The notes beneath the pieces were generated by a model. It had not been told where the DNA came from, ran no database searches, and worked only from the letters and a program-made list of their open reading frames with translations. From contig NZ_FNLO01000003.1 in assembly GCF_900095735.1 (NCBI RefSeq), positions 62,001 to 126,000 on the forward strand: 64,000 nt of DNA. The letters are read 5' to 3'. Shown piece after piece: positions 20,384-32,283 of the stretch (its first letter is position 1; each line of letters starts with the position of its first letter). This DNA comes from Chitinasiproducens palmae. Its GTDB lineage: Bacteria; Pseudomonadota; Gammaproteobacteria; Burkholderiales; Burkholderiaceae. The position numbers and the translations under genes were made by a program.

Positions 20384-21697
20384 ATGACCCTGCCCCATAC
20401 CGCCGCCGACCTGACCCACGCCTGGCACAGCGATCCCCGCTGGCAAGGCATCCGCCGCGATTACAGCGCCGATGACGTGATACGCCTGCGCGGCTCGCTG
20501 CAGGTGGAGCACACGCTGGCCCGACGCGGTGCCGAGCGACTCTGGCACTTGCTCAACGAAGAGCCGTTCATCAACGCCCTTGGCGCGTTGACCGGCAATC
20601 AGGCCATGCAGCAGGTCAAAGCCGGGCTGAAAGCCATCTATCTGTCTGGCTGGCAGGTCGCCGGCGACGCCAACGTCGCGGGCGAGATGTACCCCGACCA
20701 GTCGCTGTACCCGGCGAATTCGGTGCCGCTGGTGGTCAAACGCATCAACGCGACGCTCACGCGTGCCGACCAGATTCAGTGGTCCGAAGGACTGCAACCC
20801 GGTGACGCCGGCTTCATCGACTATTTCGCGCCGATCGTTGCCGATGCCGAGGCGGGCTTCGGCGGCGTGCTCAATGCATTCGAGCTGATGAAGGCAATGA
20901 TCGAAGCGGGCGCGGCTGGCGTGCACTTCGAAGATCAACTGGCCAGCGTCAAGAAATGCGGGCACATGGGCGGCAAGGTCTTGGTGCCGACCCGCGAGGC
21001 GGTGGCGAAGCTGGTGGCCGCGCGGCTGGCCGCCGACGTCTGCGGCACGCCGACCGTGCTGATCGCGCGTACCGACGCCGAGGCCGCCGACCTGCTGACC
21101 GCCGATATCGACGAGAACGACCAGGCCTTCCTGACCGGCGAACGCACTGTGGAGGGCTTCTTCCGCACCCGTGCGGGTATCGAGCAGGCGATCTCGCGCG
21201 GACTGGCGTACGCGCCCTATGCCGACCTGATCTGGTGCGAGACCGGCCGACCCGATCTCGCATTCGCGAAGCGCTTTGCCGAAGCCATCCATGCGCGCTT
21301 TCCTGGCAAGCCGCTGGCCTACAACTGCTCGCCATCGTTCAACTGGAAGAAGCACCTGGACGACGCGACGATCGGCAAGTTCCAGCGCGAGCTGGCGGCA
21401 ATGGGCTATCGCTTCCAGTTCATCACGCTGGCCGGTTTCCACAGCCTGAATTACTCGATGTTCGAACTGGCGCATGGCTACGCGCGACAGCAGATGAGCG
21501 CTTTCGTCGCGCTCCAGCAAGCGGAGTTCGCGGCGGCGGACAAGGGCTTCACCGCGGTGAAGCACCAGCGCGAGGTTGGTACCGGCTATTTCGATCGGGT
21601 GACGCAGACGATCGAGCGCAATGCATCGACCACCGCGCTGTCCGGCTCGACCGAGAACGAGCAGTTCTTCGAGCAGCGCGCGGATGCCGCGGCCTGA
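20384..21697 (+). CDS. aceA: isocitrate lyase
   Basis: Glyoxylate-shunt enzyme that splits isocitrate into succinate and glyoxylate. The 437-residue protein carries the signature [10 protein letters not shown] with the catalytic Cys192, and conserved WCETGRPD and [10 protein letters not shown] segments. A TTGGAG Shine-Dalgarno precedes the ATG. No malate synthase gene is next to it. A universal stress protein gene is convergent downstream. Confidence 0.97.
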   Translation: MTLPHTAADLTHAWHSDPRWQGIRRDYSADDVIRLRGSLQVEHTLARRGAERLWHLLNEEPFINALGALTGNQAMQQVKAGLKAIYLSGWQVAGDANVAGEMYPDQSLYPANSVPLVVKRINATLTRADQIQWSEGLQPGDAGFIDYFAPIVADAEAGFGGVLNAFELMKAMIEAGAAGVHFEDQLASVKKCGHMGGKVLVPTREAVAKLVAARLAADVCGTPTVLIARTDAEAADLLTADIDENDQAFLTGERTVEGFFRTRAGIEQAISRGLAYAPYADLIWCETGRPDLAFAKRFAEAIHARFPGKPLAYNCSPSFNWKKHLDDATIGKFQRELAAMGYRFQFITLAGFHSLNYSMFELAHGYARQQMSAFVALQQAEFAAADKGFTAVKHQREVGTGYFDRVTQTIERNASTTALSGSTENEQFFEQRADAAA

Positions 21698-21823
21698 GGC
21701 CGCGCGTGGCACGGCGTGCGCGCCCGTCGATGCGGCGGACGCGTGTCGGCGGCCGGGGGCGAACGCATGGCCCCGCCACCGAGCGCCAGCGCGCCGCCGG
21801 TGCGGCAAGGCCGGCTGGCGCGG

Positions 21824-22258
21824 CTAGCGGTACGCGAGCACCGGCACCGGACTGCTGGCCAGCAGCCGCTGCGCCTCGCCGATGCCGAACATGCCGGTCA
21901 GACCGCGCTTGACGCGGGAATTGATCACCACCAGATCGCAGCCGCACTCGCGCACCGCCTCGACGATGCCGACGTGCGGCGAGGCGTTCACGCTGGTGCG
22001 AGCTTCGCAGCGCAGACTGCGCGCCGCCGCGCGCACAACGAAAGTCGACAGGTAGGCCTTGGCGTCGTCCTCGCAGCGCTGCATGAAGTCGGCCGGCGCC
22101 TCCACCATTACCTCGCTGAACGCCGACACTTCGTATTCAGGCAGGCACGTGTAGACGGTCAGTCGGCTGTCGAACGACGCGGCCAGTTGCAACGCCGCGT
22201 CCCCGGCGCCATCGCACGCCGGCGTGGCATCGGTGGCGAACAGGATGTGCTTGAACAT
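21824..22258 (-). CDS. universal stress protein family protein
   Basis: UspA-domain protein, 144 residues from MFKHILFATDATPACDGAG. The first strand and acidic residue (TDAT) of the nucleotide fold and the C-terminal SSPVPVLAYR are present. The usual ATP-binding G-x2-G-x9-G-S/T stretch is loose here (GLTGMFGIGEAQ), so ATP binding is uncertain. The frame extends upstream to 22330, but the family start is the chosen ATG. Confidence 0.88.
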   Translation of the reverse strand: MFKHILFATDATPACDGAGDAALQLAASFDSRLTVYTCLPEYEVSAFSEVMVEAPADFMQRCEDDAKAYLSTFVVRAAARSLRCEARTSVNASPHVGIVEAVRECGCDLVVINSRVKRGLTGMFGIGEAQRLLASSPVPVLAYR

Positions 22259-22342
22259 CGCTCCCTCCCAGCGGACCGGGTCCGCGCGAAGACTGTCACT
22301 GCGCGCATGGCGCGCGGCTAGCCCGCCCAATAGGACGGGCGG

Positions 22343-23056
22343 CTAGCGCGCATAACGGCGCGCGACGCTGGTGTACCCGACCACGTGCCCACGGCTGGCA
22401 GCGATGAACGCCGCGCGGTCGAGGCCCGGCGGCAACGCATCGGGCGCCAGATCAAGCGCGAAGAGCTGGAACACGTAATGATGCGGCGTCTCGCCCATCG
22501 GCGGGCAGGGTCCAGCATACACGTCGGTACCGGCAGTGTTGCGGCCACCGGCGCCCGGCAGCACCGAACCGCCGCCCTGCTCGCCCGTGCCAAGCTCGAA
22601 CCCCAGTACATCGGGCGGGATGCCGTAACGCAACCAGTGAACAACGCCACCGCCCTGCTGGCCGTCCGGATCGAAGACCAGCAGCGCAAGGCTGCGCGCG
22701 CCGTTGGGCGTGCCCTGCCAGCTCAGCGCCGGCGACAGGTTCTCGCCGCCGCAGTCGCGCGCGCGGTTCGCCTGCGCTCGGCCCAGCATCGCACCGGCCG
22801 GTGCATCGGGTGTGACAATCGTGAACGACGGGACCGACGTCGCCGGCGGTGGCGGTGGCATTGACGCGGCGGCCGGCGCCGAGGCGCCGCTGGCGCGTTG
22901 CGCCGCGGCGGGCGGGCTCGTCAGGCACGCGAGCACCGCAAGCAAGCCGACAGCCAGGCGAACCGGCACGACGCCGCGCTGACGACGCATCCGACGACGT
23001 CGCGGCCCGTCGATGCCGGGCAGGCTGGCGTGTGGAAAAATCTCTGGCAGGCGCAT
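22343..23056 (-). CDS. exported YbhB/YbcL (PEBP) family protein
   Basis: Phosphatidylethanolamine-binding-protein fold, of unknown role in bacteria. The C-terminal 150 residues have the PEBP hallmarks: SPALSWQGTPNGARSLALLVFDPD, GGVVHWLRYGIP and GPCPPMGETPHHYVFQLFALD. Before it lie a signal peptide (VRLAVGLLAVLACLTSPPAAA) and an Ala/Pro-rich linker, so the protein is probably periplasmic. The start could be 23056 (237 residues) or the internal ATG at 22990 (215 residues), which sits closer to the signal sequence. Confidence 0.85.
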   Translation of the reverse strand: MRLPEIFPHASLPGIDGPRRRRMRRQRGVVPVRLAVGLLAVLACLTSPPAAAQRASGASAPAAASMPPPPPATSVPSFTIVTPDAPAGAMLGRAQANRARDCGGENLSPALSWQGTPNGARSLALLVFDPDGQQGGGVVHWLRYGIPPDVLGFELGTGEQGGGSVLPGAGGRNTAGTDVYAGPCPPMGETPHHYVFQLFALDLAPDALPPGLDRAAFIAASRGHVVGYTSVARRYAR

Positions 23057-23401
23057 GGTTCGCTTCCGGTCTGCAATCTGGGGCGGGACGCGGGACAGGC
23101 CGACGCGGCATCCCGAAACGGGCAAACGACTCGCCGCACGCCGCGGCTTGGGGCAGCGTCGTGCGGCCACATCCGCGGGCTGCCGATCCGGGGCGCCGGG
23201 CCGGGGCGACGATCCACCGCGCCGTCCGAATCGCCATTGGTAGCACGAAGCCGTGACCTAGGCCAGAGCGCGTGCCACCGTGGCCCCGTCGCCAGGCGCG
23301 GTGGCATGTCCCAATCGCGGCCGGCACTCCCTGACATCGCCAGGGTTTTCATCAGCCAAGCGGCGGATGCCTCGACGGCCAGTTTCGCAGATTCGACGCG
23401 C
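23057..23401. other. intergenic region downstream of clpB
   Basis: About 345 bp between the PEBP-like gene start and the clpB terminator (473 bp to the clpB stop). Open frames are GC-driven and show no family features. I see nothing beyond the terminator described separately. Confidence 0.5.
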
Positions 23402-23434
23402 AAAAAAAACCGGCCCGGCAAATGCCGGACCGGT
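23402..23434 (-). terminator. intrinsic terminator of clpB
   Basis: On the minus strand a stem ACCGGTCCGGC / GCCGGGCCGGT (one mismatch) around a 4-nt loop is followed by eight T residues (plus-strand A-run 23402-23409). It lies about 95 bp past the clpB stop. Confidence 0.9.
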
Positions 23435-23529
23435 CTTGCAGCACTCAACGCTTATCTCGAATGCGTCGCGCCGGCGGGCCTGATCCAGGCGAAGCGGCCC
23501 GCGCGACGCGACAGCAGGGTAGCAGGGTC

Positions 23530-26127
<2,598 letters not shown>

Positions 26128-26156
26128 CGGAACAGCCTCCTGGTCGAATGACTCTG

Positions 26157-26184
26157 AGGTAGGGCTGACCGCGACGATTTCAAG
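26157..26184 (-). promoter_or_regulatory. heat-shock (sigma-32 type) promoter of clpB
   Basis: Read on the minus strand: CTTGAAA (plus 26184-26178), a 13-nt spacer, then CCCTACCT (26164-26157), close to the sigma-32 consensus CTTGAAA-N13-17-CCCCATNT. The clpB ATG is about 30 nt downstream, with AGGAGG in between. Confidence 0.8.
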
Positions 26185-26316
26185 GTAAAAATTGCGGGTT
26201 TTGCCTCGCGCCCTGCCTTGCGGTCCTCAGCGCGGTTTTATGCGCCGCCTTCAGACCCTTGCAGTGCGGCTCGCGGTGCGGTGGTCATCAGTGGGTCGCG
26301 CGCTGTGCCGCCGCGC

Positions 26317-26868
26317 TCAGGCCCTGCGTGGCCTTGCGCGCGTGCCTTCGGTCGCTTTGTCGTGCGTCGCTTTGTCGTGCGTCGCTTTGTCCTGCGTCGC
26401 TTCGTCGGCACCGGCGCCCTGCCAGCGCTGCTTCGCGATGTCGTCGCGCTCGCGCGCCTCGACCCAGCGCGACACGCCGTCGGCCGTCTCCTTCTTCCAG
26501 AACGGCGCCTCGGTCTTGAGGAAGTCCATCACGAATTCGCAGGCCTGGAACGCTTCGCCGCGGTGCGCGGAGGCGACCGCCACCAGCACGATCGGGTCGC
26601 AGGGCTTCAGCGGACCGACCCGGTGGATCACGGTGACGCCGCGCAGCGACCAGCGTGCATGCGCATCGGCAACGATTGCCGCCAGCGACGCCTCGGTCAT
26701 GCCCGGATAGTGCTCCAGTTCGAGCACGTCCACCCCCTGCGCACCGTTCAGGTCTCGCACCTGCCCGACGAAGGCCGCGACGGCGCCGACCGACGCATCG
26801 TGCTCACGCAGCGACGCGATCTCGGCACCGGCGTCGAAGGCCGCCGCCTGCACCACGATACGATCCAT
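26317..26868 (-). CDS. moaE: molybdopterin synthase catalytic subunit
   Basis: Large subunit of molybdopterin synthase; it uses thiocarboxylated MoaD to sulfurate precursor Z. The conserved core ends at about residue 150 with the catalytic-lysine region AHRGEAFQACEFVMDFLKTEAPFWKKE. After this comes an unusual tail encoded by four 15-bp tandem repeats (DEATQDKATHDKATHDKATEG), making 183 residues against the usual 150-160. It starts 2 nt after moaD. Upstream order on this strand is moeA-moaD-moaE. Confidence 0.95.
   Translation of the reverse strand: MDRIVVQAAAFDAGAEIASLREHDASVGAVAAFVGQVRDLNGAQGVDVLELEHYPGMTEASLAAIVADAHARWSLRGVTVIHRVGPLKPCDPIVLVAVASAHRGEAFQACEFVMDFLKTEAPFWKKETADGVSRWVEARERDDIAKQRWQGAGADEATQDKATHDKATHDKATEGTRARPRRA
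26351..26410. repeat. 15-bp tandem repeat in the 3' end of moaE
   Basis: Four 15-bp units (GTCGCTTTGTCGTGC, two exact, two with one to three changes). In the minus-strand frame they encode the pentapeptide repeat DKATH at the MoaE C-terminus. Confidence 0.92.
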
Positions 26869-26870
26869 GC

Positions 26871-27128
26871 TCAGCCTCCGGTGACCGGCGGAAAGAAGGC
26901 GATCTCGTCGCCATCGGCCAGCGGCGTGTCCGGCTGGCCCGCGCGCTGGTTGCGCGCAGCGCGCACCGGCCGCGACAGGTCGAGCGCGTCGGCCCAGACG
27001 CCGCCACGCGCCCGCAGCCAGTCGCGCAGCGCGCCGACCGTCGCAACCTCGGCCGGCACCTCGACCCGCTCGGCCGCCACGCCGAGGGTTTCGCGCAAGG
27101 CGGCAAAGAATCGCAGTTCAATCAACAT
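26871..27128 (-). CDS. moaD: molybdopterin synthase sulfur carrier subunit
   Basis: Ubiquitin-like small subunit, 85 residues from MLIELRFFAALRETLG, ending in the Gly-Gly (PPVTGG) whose C-terminus is thiocarboxylated. It sits between moeA (11 bp upstream) and moaE (2 bp downstream), a usual arrangement. The frame continues upstream into moeA but only as a shadow. Confidence 0.95.
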   Translation of the reverse strand: MLIELRFFAALRETLGVAAERVEVPAEVATVGALRDWLRARGGVWADALDLSRPVRAARNQRAGQPDTPLADGDEIAFFPPVTGG

Positions 27129-27139
27129 CGCAACATCCT

Positions 27140-28363
27140 TCAGGCAAGCAGATCGGAAAAAGGCAGAAAGCGCACCGGCTGGCCCGGCTCGATGGCCGCG
27201 CCCGACGGCATGTCGATCAGACCGTCGCCCCACACGGTCGAGGTCAGCACGGCGGAGCGCTGATCGCCATGGATCACCGCCCGTCCTTGATCGTCGAGCC
27301 GGGCGCGCAGGAATTCGCGCCGACGGTCGCCGCGGTGGGCGAACGCGGCCGGCACGGTCAGCGTGCGCGGCGTCACCACGGTAGCGCCCATTGCCTTCAG
27401 CAGGAACGGCCGCACGAAGATCAGGAAAGTCACGAACGCGGACACCGGATTGCCGGGCAAGCCGATGAAATGCGCCGCGCGGCCGCCTTGCGCGGCGTTC
27501 AACTGGCCAAAGGCGAGCGGCTTGCCCGGCTTGACGGCGATGCGCCACAGATCGAGCCGGCCTTCGGCCTCGACCGCCGCCTTCACGTGATCCTCTTCGC
27601 CGACCGAGACGCCTCCGCAGGTCAGCACCAGGTCGGCGGCCAGGCCGCGGCGCAGGGCCGCGCGGGTGGCATCCAGCGCATCCTCGACGATGCCGAGGTC
27701 GTCGACCACACAACCCAACCGACGCAGCAGCGCGGCCAGCACGTAGCGATTCGAGTTGTAGATCGCGCCTGGCACCAACGGCTCGCCCGGCGAGCGCAAT
27801 TCGTCGCCGGTCGAGAAGAGCGCCACGCGCAGTCGCGGCCGCACGGGCAGCGTGGCATGCCCCAGCGAGGCGGCCAGCCCGAGCGCCTGCGGGGTCAGAC
27901 GGCTGCCAGCGCGCAGCACCGTGTGGCCGGCCGCGATGTCGGCGCCCCGCCGGATCACCCATTCGTCCGGGGCGGGCGCGCGTTCGAACGCGACGCCGGC
28001 CGCGTCGGCCTGCGCTTCCTCCTGCATGATCACGGCATCCGCGCCCAGTGGCAGCGGCGCGCCGGTAAAGATGCGCGCGCAGCTGCCAGGCGCGAGTGGC
28101 TGCGTGGTGCCGCCGGCCGCAATGCGCTGGCTGACCGGCAGACGGCGGCCCGGCGCGATTTCCGCGGCGCGCACCGCATAGCCGTCCATCGCGCTGCGGT
28201 CGTCACCCGGTACATCGAAGCCGGCCTGCACATCCTCCGCAAGGATGCGGCCATCCGCTTCCTCAAGGCGCACGTGCTCGACGGCTTCGGGCGGGCGGGC
28301 GCCGGCCAGCAAGGCCTCGAGCGCGGCGTCGACGGTAAGCATCGGGGAAGCGGAAGCGGTCAT
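27140..28363 (-). CDS. moeA: molybdopterin molybdenumtransferase
   Basis: Inserts molybdenum into adenylated molybdopterin. 407 residues from MTASASPMLTVDAALE. Conserved pieces are DVPGDDRSAMDGYAVR, the sugar-binding IFTGAPLPLGADAVI, TGDEL and the GLPGNPVSAFVTF motif. An ATG at 28342 is an alternative start, and the frame runs open to 28516 through repeat-like DNA. An 817-bp gap separates it from thrC. Confidence 0.96.
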   Translation of the reverse strand: MTASASPMLTVDAALEALLAGARPPEAVEHVRLEEADGRILAEDVQAGFDVPGDDRSAMDGYAVRAAEIAPGRRLPVSQRIAAGGTTQPLAPGSCARIFTGAPLPLGADAVIMQEEAQADAAGVAFERAPAPDEWVIRRGADIAAGHTVLRAGSRLTPQALGLAASLGHATLPVRPRLRVALFSTGDELRSPGEPLVPGAIYNSNRYVLAALLRRLGCVVDDLGIVEDALDATRAALRRGLAADLVLTCGGVSVGEEDHVKAAVEAEGRLDLWRIAVKPGKPLAFGQLNAAQGGRAAHFIGLPGNPVSAFVTFLIFVRPFLLKAMGATVVTPRTLTVPAAFAHRGDRRREFLRARLDDQGRAVIHGDQRSAVLTSTVWGDGLIDMPSGAAIEPGQPVRFLPFSDLLA

Positions 28364-28979
28364 GGGCGAGAGGGTAATGATAAGCGGTGGTGAAAAGCGG
28401 TAATGAAAGACGCTAACGAGAAGCGGTGCCGGGAAGTGATGGCAAGAAGGAATGAACCGGAACAGCGGCAGGCGGCACGACGAAGCGGGTGCACGCGGCC
28501 GGGAGATTCGCGACAACTCACGCTATCGGCACACGTTACAGGCACACACTGTCGGCCCGTGCCTGGCCGGCACGCCCGACGCGACGCGCGAGCGAGGTCG
28601 ACGGCGCCGGCGGCCAAGGCACACGCCTGCCCGAACGACCCGACGCAAAGCGAGGCTGGACGCGCCCGACGAAGCCTGGCCGTGCCGGTCCGACGTTTCG
28701 CCAGGCCCGCGCTCCGGCTCGGGTCGGATTGGGCCGGAGCGGTCACGGGCAGACCTGCTACCCGGCACGGGCGGCGCCGGCCAAGCGCTGCGCCGTGCAA
28801 CCCGCCTATTCTAGCGAGGCACGGCCGGCCGCGCACCGCGTGGCGGTCGCGGCGCAGGCGGGCGCGCGCTGCGTTGCGTGGCGTTGCGTTGGAGCGGGCG
28901 TCGGGACCGCTGTGAAAGTGAAACAGCGCACGGGGCACGCACAGCGCGCCGAGGCGCAGGATGGCCGACTGTGGCGGAA

Positions 28980-29031
28980 CGATGGCACCGGACGATGGCA
29001 CCGGACGATGGCACCGGACGATGGCATCGAA
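28980..29031. repeat. 13-bp tandem repeat
   Basis: Three exact copies of CGATGGCACCGGA followed by a fourth diverged copy (CGATGGCATCGAA). In the thrC-moeA gap. Confidence 0.92.
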
Positions 29032-29065
29032 GCAGGACATCGAATCGCGACCTGGCAAGCCGGGC

Positions 29066-29113
29066 CGCATTGCCGACCGCATTGCCGACCGCGTTGCCGA
29101 TCGCATTGACCTC
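29066..29113. repeat. 12-bp tandem repeat
   Basis: Four 12-bp units based on CGCATTGCCGAC: two exact, then CGCGTTGCCGAT and CGCATTGACCTC. It lies 35 bp past the 13-bp array and 67 bp from the thrC stop. Confidence 0.85.
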
Positions 29114-29180
29114 GCGGTGCCGCTCGCATGGCCCTCGGCGCTGAGCGCGAGCGGCGATGCGGTGGTGGCGGGCGCCGCCG

Positions 29181-30668
29181 TCAGTCGGCCGAGTGTTCGG
29201 CCACGAATGCCTTCACCCGCTCGGCCTCGGCCGGCACGACCGTCACGTGCTGCGGCAACGCCTCGATGCCGACGAAATCCGCGGGGCGATCCGGTTCATG
29301 ACCCAGTGCCTCGCGGATCGTTTCGCCGAACTTCACCGGCTGCGCCGTCTCCAGCACGATCATCGGCACGCCCGGCTCCAGATACCGCCGGGCCACGCAG
29401 ACGCCGTCGGCGGTATGTGTGTCGATCGTGGTGCGGTAACGGGCATCGACGTCGCGGATCGTGGCGATCCGGTCTGCGTGATTGCTGCGGCCGGAAACGA
29501 AGCCGTAGTGCTTGATCGCGTCGAATTCCGGCGTGCCGCCGAGGTCGAAGCCGCCCTGCGACGCGACGGCCTCGAACGCGCCTGCCACCCGGGCACTGTC
29601 CCGCTCGAACAGATCGAAGACGAAGCGTTCAAAGTTCGACGCCTTCGAGATGTCCATGCTGGGGCTGGTGGTCTGGCGCGTTTCCGCCGCGCTGCGCACG
29701 CGGTAGGCGCCAGTGCGGAAGAACTCGTCGAGCACGTCGTTCTCGTTGGTCGCGACCACCAGGCGCGCGATCGGCAGTCCCATCATGCGTGCGATGTGGC
29801 CAGCGCAGACGTTGCCGAAATTGCCGGACGGCACGGTGAACGAGACCTTCGGCATCGCCTCGAGCGGCGCCTCGGCGTGCGCCTGCCACGCGGCGTCGTC
29901 GAACGCGGCAAGGTAGCCCTTGAAGTAATAGACCACCTGCGCGACCACTCGCGCCCAATTGATCGAATTGACCGTACCGACGCGGTGACGCGCCTTGAAC
30001 GCCGCGTCGTTGGAAATCGCCTTGACGATGTCCTGGCAGTCGTCGAACACGCCCTGCACCGCCAGGTTGAAGATGTTCGGATCGTCCAGGCTGTACATCT
30101 GGGCGCGCTGGAACGCGCTCATCTTGTTGTGCGGCGAGAGCATGAACACGCGCACGCCACGCTTGCCGCGCATCGCGTATTCGGCCGCGCTGCCGGTGTC
30201 TCCCGACGTGGCGCCGACGATGTTGAGCGTCGCGTGGTCGCGCGCCAGCGCATGCTCGAACAGGTTGCCGAGCAGTTGCATCGCCATGTCCTTGAAGGCG
30301 AGCGTCGGTCCGTTCGACAGTTCCAGCAGCGACAGCGTGGTGCCGCCCTCGCTGCCGAGCGTGCTGAGCGGCGTGATGTCGCTGGCCGGACCCGCGCGGC
30401 GCGTGTGACGGTACACCTCGGCGGTGTAGGTCCGCCGCGTCAGTGCCGCCAGCGTGTCGCGATCGATGTCGTCGGCGAACTTGGCCAGAATCTCGCAGGC
30501 GAGCGCAGCATAATCGAGGGTGCGGAAATGTCGCAGCTCGTCGGCCGTGATGCGCGGGTAGTCGAGCGGCATGAACAGGCCGCCGTCGGGCGCCAGGCCG
30601 CCAAGGAGGATGTCCAGGAACGAATGCGGCTGGCCGGCTGCCGCGCCACGGGTCGAGACGTATTTCAC
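29181..30668 (-). CDS. thrC: threonine synthase
   Basis: PLP enzyme that converts O-phosphohomoserine to threonine. 495 residues, the long form. The PLP lysine is Lys126 in SNGPTLAFKDMAMQ; the N-terminal MKYVSTRG and the phosphate-binding TSGDTGSAAEYAM are family marks. It lies 49 bp after hom on the same strand, so the pair is probably one transcript for the threonine branch. Confidence 0.97.
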   Translation of the reverse strand: MKYVSTRGAAAGQPHSFLDILLGGLAPDGGLFMPLDYPRITADELRHFRTLDYAALACEILAKFADDIDRDTLAALTRRTYTAEVYRHTRRAGPASDITPLSTLGSEGGTTLSLLELSNGPTLAFKDMAMQLLGNLFEHALARDHATLNIVGATSGDTGSAAEYAMRGKRGVRVFMLSPHNKMSAFQRAQMYSLDDPNIFNLAVQGVFDDCQDIVKAISNDAAFKARHRVGTVNSINWARVVAQVVYYFKGYLAAFDDAAWQAHAEAPLEAMPKVSFTVPSGNFGNVCAGHIARMMGLPIARLVVATNENDVLDEFFRTGAYRVRSAAETRQTTSPSMDISKASNFERFVFDLFERDSARVAGAFEAVASQGGFDLGGTPEFDAIKHYGFVSGRSNHADRIATIRDVDARYRTTIDTHTADGVCVARRYLEPGVPMIVLETAQPVKFGETIREALGHEPDRPADFVGIEALPQHVTVVPAEAERVKAFVAEHSAD

Positions 30669-30717
30669 TTCTGCAATTCCTCAGAGCGCACGCGCGGCCC
30701 CTGCCGCGCGCGCCGGT

Positions 30718-32061
30718 TCAATCCAGGCTTTCCATGCGCAGGCGCGTCACCTTCGACACCACGGTCGGCAGCGCCTCGATCGCGGCGATGGCTTGGTCCG
30801 CCGCCGCCTCGCGCGTCAGGTGCGTCAGCAGTATCAGGTCGGTGGCGCCCTCGCCCTCGCGGGAAGCCTTCTGCAGCAACGCGTCGATCGAGATGTCGGC
30901 GTCCGCCAGCAGGCGCGTGATGTGGGCCAGCACACCGGTTTCGTCGGCGACCCGCATGCGCAGGTAGTAGCTGCTGCGCACGTCCCCGATCGGCAGGATC
31001 GGCGTGTCGCTCAGACGATCGGCCTGGAACGCCAGGTGCGGCACGCGCTGCTCCGGATCCGCGGTGTGCAGCCGGGTGACGTCGACCAGGTCGGCGACCA
31101 CTGCCGAGGCGGTGGGTTCCGCGCCCGCGCCCTTGCCGTAGTAGACGGTCATGCCGACCGCGTCGGCCGACACCGCCACCGCGTTCATCGCTCCCTCGAC
31201 ATTGGCCAGCAGCCGGGCCGCCGGCACCAGCGTCGGATGGACGCGCAGTTCGATGCCGGCCGGCGTGCGGCGCGTCAAACCCAGCAGCTTGATCCGATAG
31301 CCGAGTTCCTCGGCGTAGCGGATGTCGACCGCTTCCAGATGACGGATGCCCTCGACGTGGGCACGCTCGAACTGCACCGGCACCCCGAACGCCAGCGCGC
31401 TCATCAGCGCGACCTTGTGGGCCGCGTCGACGCCGTCGATGTCGAAGGTCGGGTCGGCTTCCGCATAGCCGAGACGCTGCGCGTCGGCCAGCGCGCTGGC
31501 GAAGTCCACGCCGCGATCGCGCATTTCCGACAGGATGTAGTTGGTCGTGCCGTTGATGATGCCGGCGATCCAGTTGATGCGGTTTGCCGACAAGCCTTCG
31601 CGCAACGCCTTGATGATCGGGATCCCGCCGGCCACCGCCGCCTCGAACGCGACCATCACGCCGCGCTCGCTGGCTGCCTGGAAGATCTCGGTGCCGTGGA
31701 CCGCGAGCAGCGCCTTGTTGGCCGTCACTACGTGCTTGCCGTTGCCGATCGCGCGCAACACGAGGTCGCGCGCCACCGTGGTGCCGCCGATGGTCTCGAC
31801 CACGATGTCGAGCGACGGATCGTCGACCAGTTCACGCAGATCCTCGCCAATGCGCACGTCCCAGCCGGGCGCCGCGCCGAGCGCACCGTCGAGCTCGGCC
31901 TTGCGCGTGGCCGCGCGCGCCGGGTTGCGCACGGCAATCCGTGTAATCGCGATGCCACGGCCGGCCCGGCGGCTGATTTCTTCCTGATTGCGCGCGAGCA
32001 CGGTGTACGTGCCGCCGCCGACGGTGCCGAAGCCAAGCAGGCCAACTTTGATCGCGTCCAT
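30718..32061 (-). CDS. hom: homoserine dehydrogenase
   Basis: NAD(P)-dependent reduction of aspartate semialdehyde to homoserine. 447 residues from MDAIKVGLLGFGTVGGG (Rossmann glycines). The catalytic domain includes the GIPIIKALREGLSANRI and GIINGTTNYIL segments. A C-terminal ACT domain (from about 365, YLRMRVADETGVLAHITRL) points to feedback control by threonine. Upstream in-frame codons to 32322 come from the 9-bp repeat and are not part of the protein. Confidence 0.97.
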   Translation of the reverse strand: MDAIKVGLLGFGTVGGGTYTVLARNQEEISRRAGRGIAITRIAVRNPARAATRKAELDGALGAAPGWDVRIGEDLRELVDDPSLDIVVETIGGTTVARDLVLRAIGNGKHVVTANKALLAVHGTEIFQAASERGVMVAFEAAVAGGIPIIKALREGLSANRINWIAGIINGTTNYILSEMRDRGVDFASALADAQRLGYAEADPTFDIDGVDAAHKVALMSALAFGVPVQFERAHVEGIRHLEAVDIRYAEELGYRIKLLGLTRRTPAGIELRVHPTLVPAARLLANVEGAMNAVAVSADAVGMTVYYGKGAGAEPTASAVVADLVDVTRLHTADPEQRVPHLAFQADRLSDTPILPIGDVRSSYYLRMRVADETGVLAHITRLLADADISIDALLQKASREGEGATDLILLTHLTREAAADQAIAAIEALPTVVSKVTRLRMESLD

Positions 32062-32226
32062 TCGGTGAGTGAGTGCCAGATAGTTGAAGCGGAGGTGGAA
32101 ATCGGTGGCCGGGCGGCCTGGGTGGCGGATATCGGCGAAACTGTCCCGCGGCGCCGGAGCGGCCGGACGGCCGGCCAACGTGGCGGCCGCCCGACCGGCT
32201 GGCGTAACGGACCGCGACGGTCCGGC

Positions 32227-32280
32227 CGCGTTGCCCGCGTTGCCCGCGTTGCCCGCGTTGCCCGCGTTGCCCGCGTTGCC
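32227..32280. repeat. six exact copies of a 9-bp unit
   Basis: Six consecutive exact copies of CGCGTTGCC in the gap between the aminotransferase stop and hom. Directly beside it is a 15-bp perfect inverted repeat (32284-32320). Confidence 0.95.
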
Positions 32281-32283
32281 CGC

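Larger units (their letters stand above)
28364..29180. other. long repeat-rich gap between thrC and moeA
   Basis: 817 bp without a convincing gene. It begins with loose repeats of an AAGCGGT-NATGA type unit (about 28380-28440) and ends with a 13-bp array (28980-29031) and a 12-bp array (29066-29113). The long frames on both strands have no recognisable protein features. Flanking genes are co-directional (minus) and would normally be close. Confidence 0.6.

Noticed and set aside
23057-23401. Extra small gene between the PEBP-like gene and clpB
   Set aside because: Open frames lack ribosome sites and any family resemblance, and overlap on both strands.
28360-29106. Long open frames in the thrC-moeA gap
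   Set aside because: Frames are open on several phases because of GC content, made of repeats, with no conserved features or ribosome sites.
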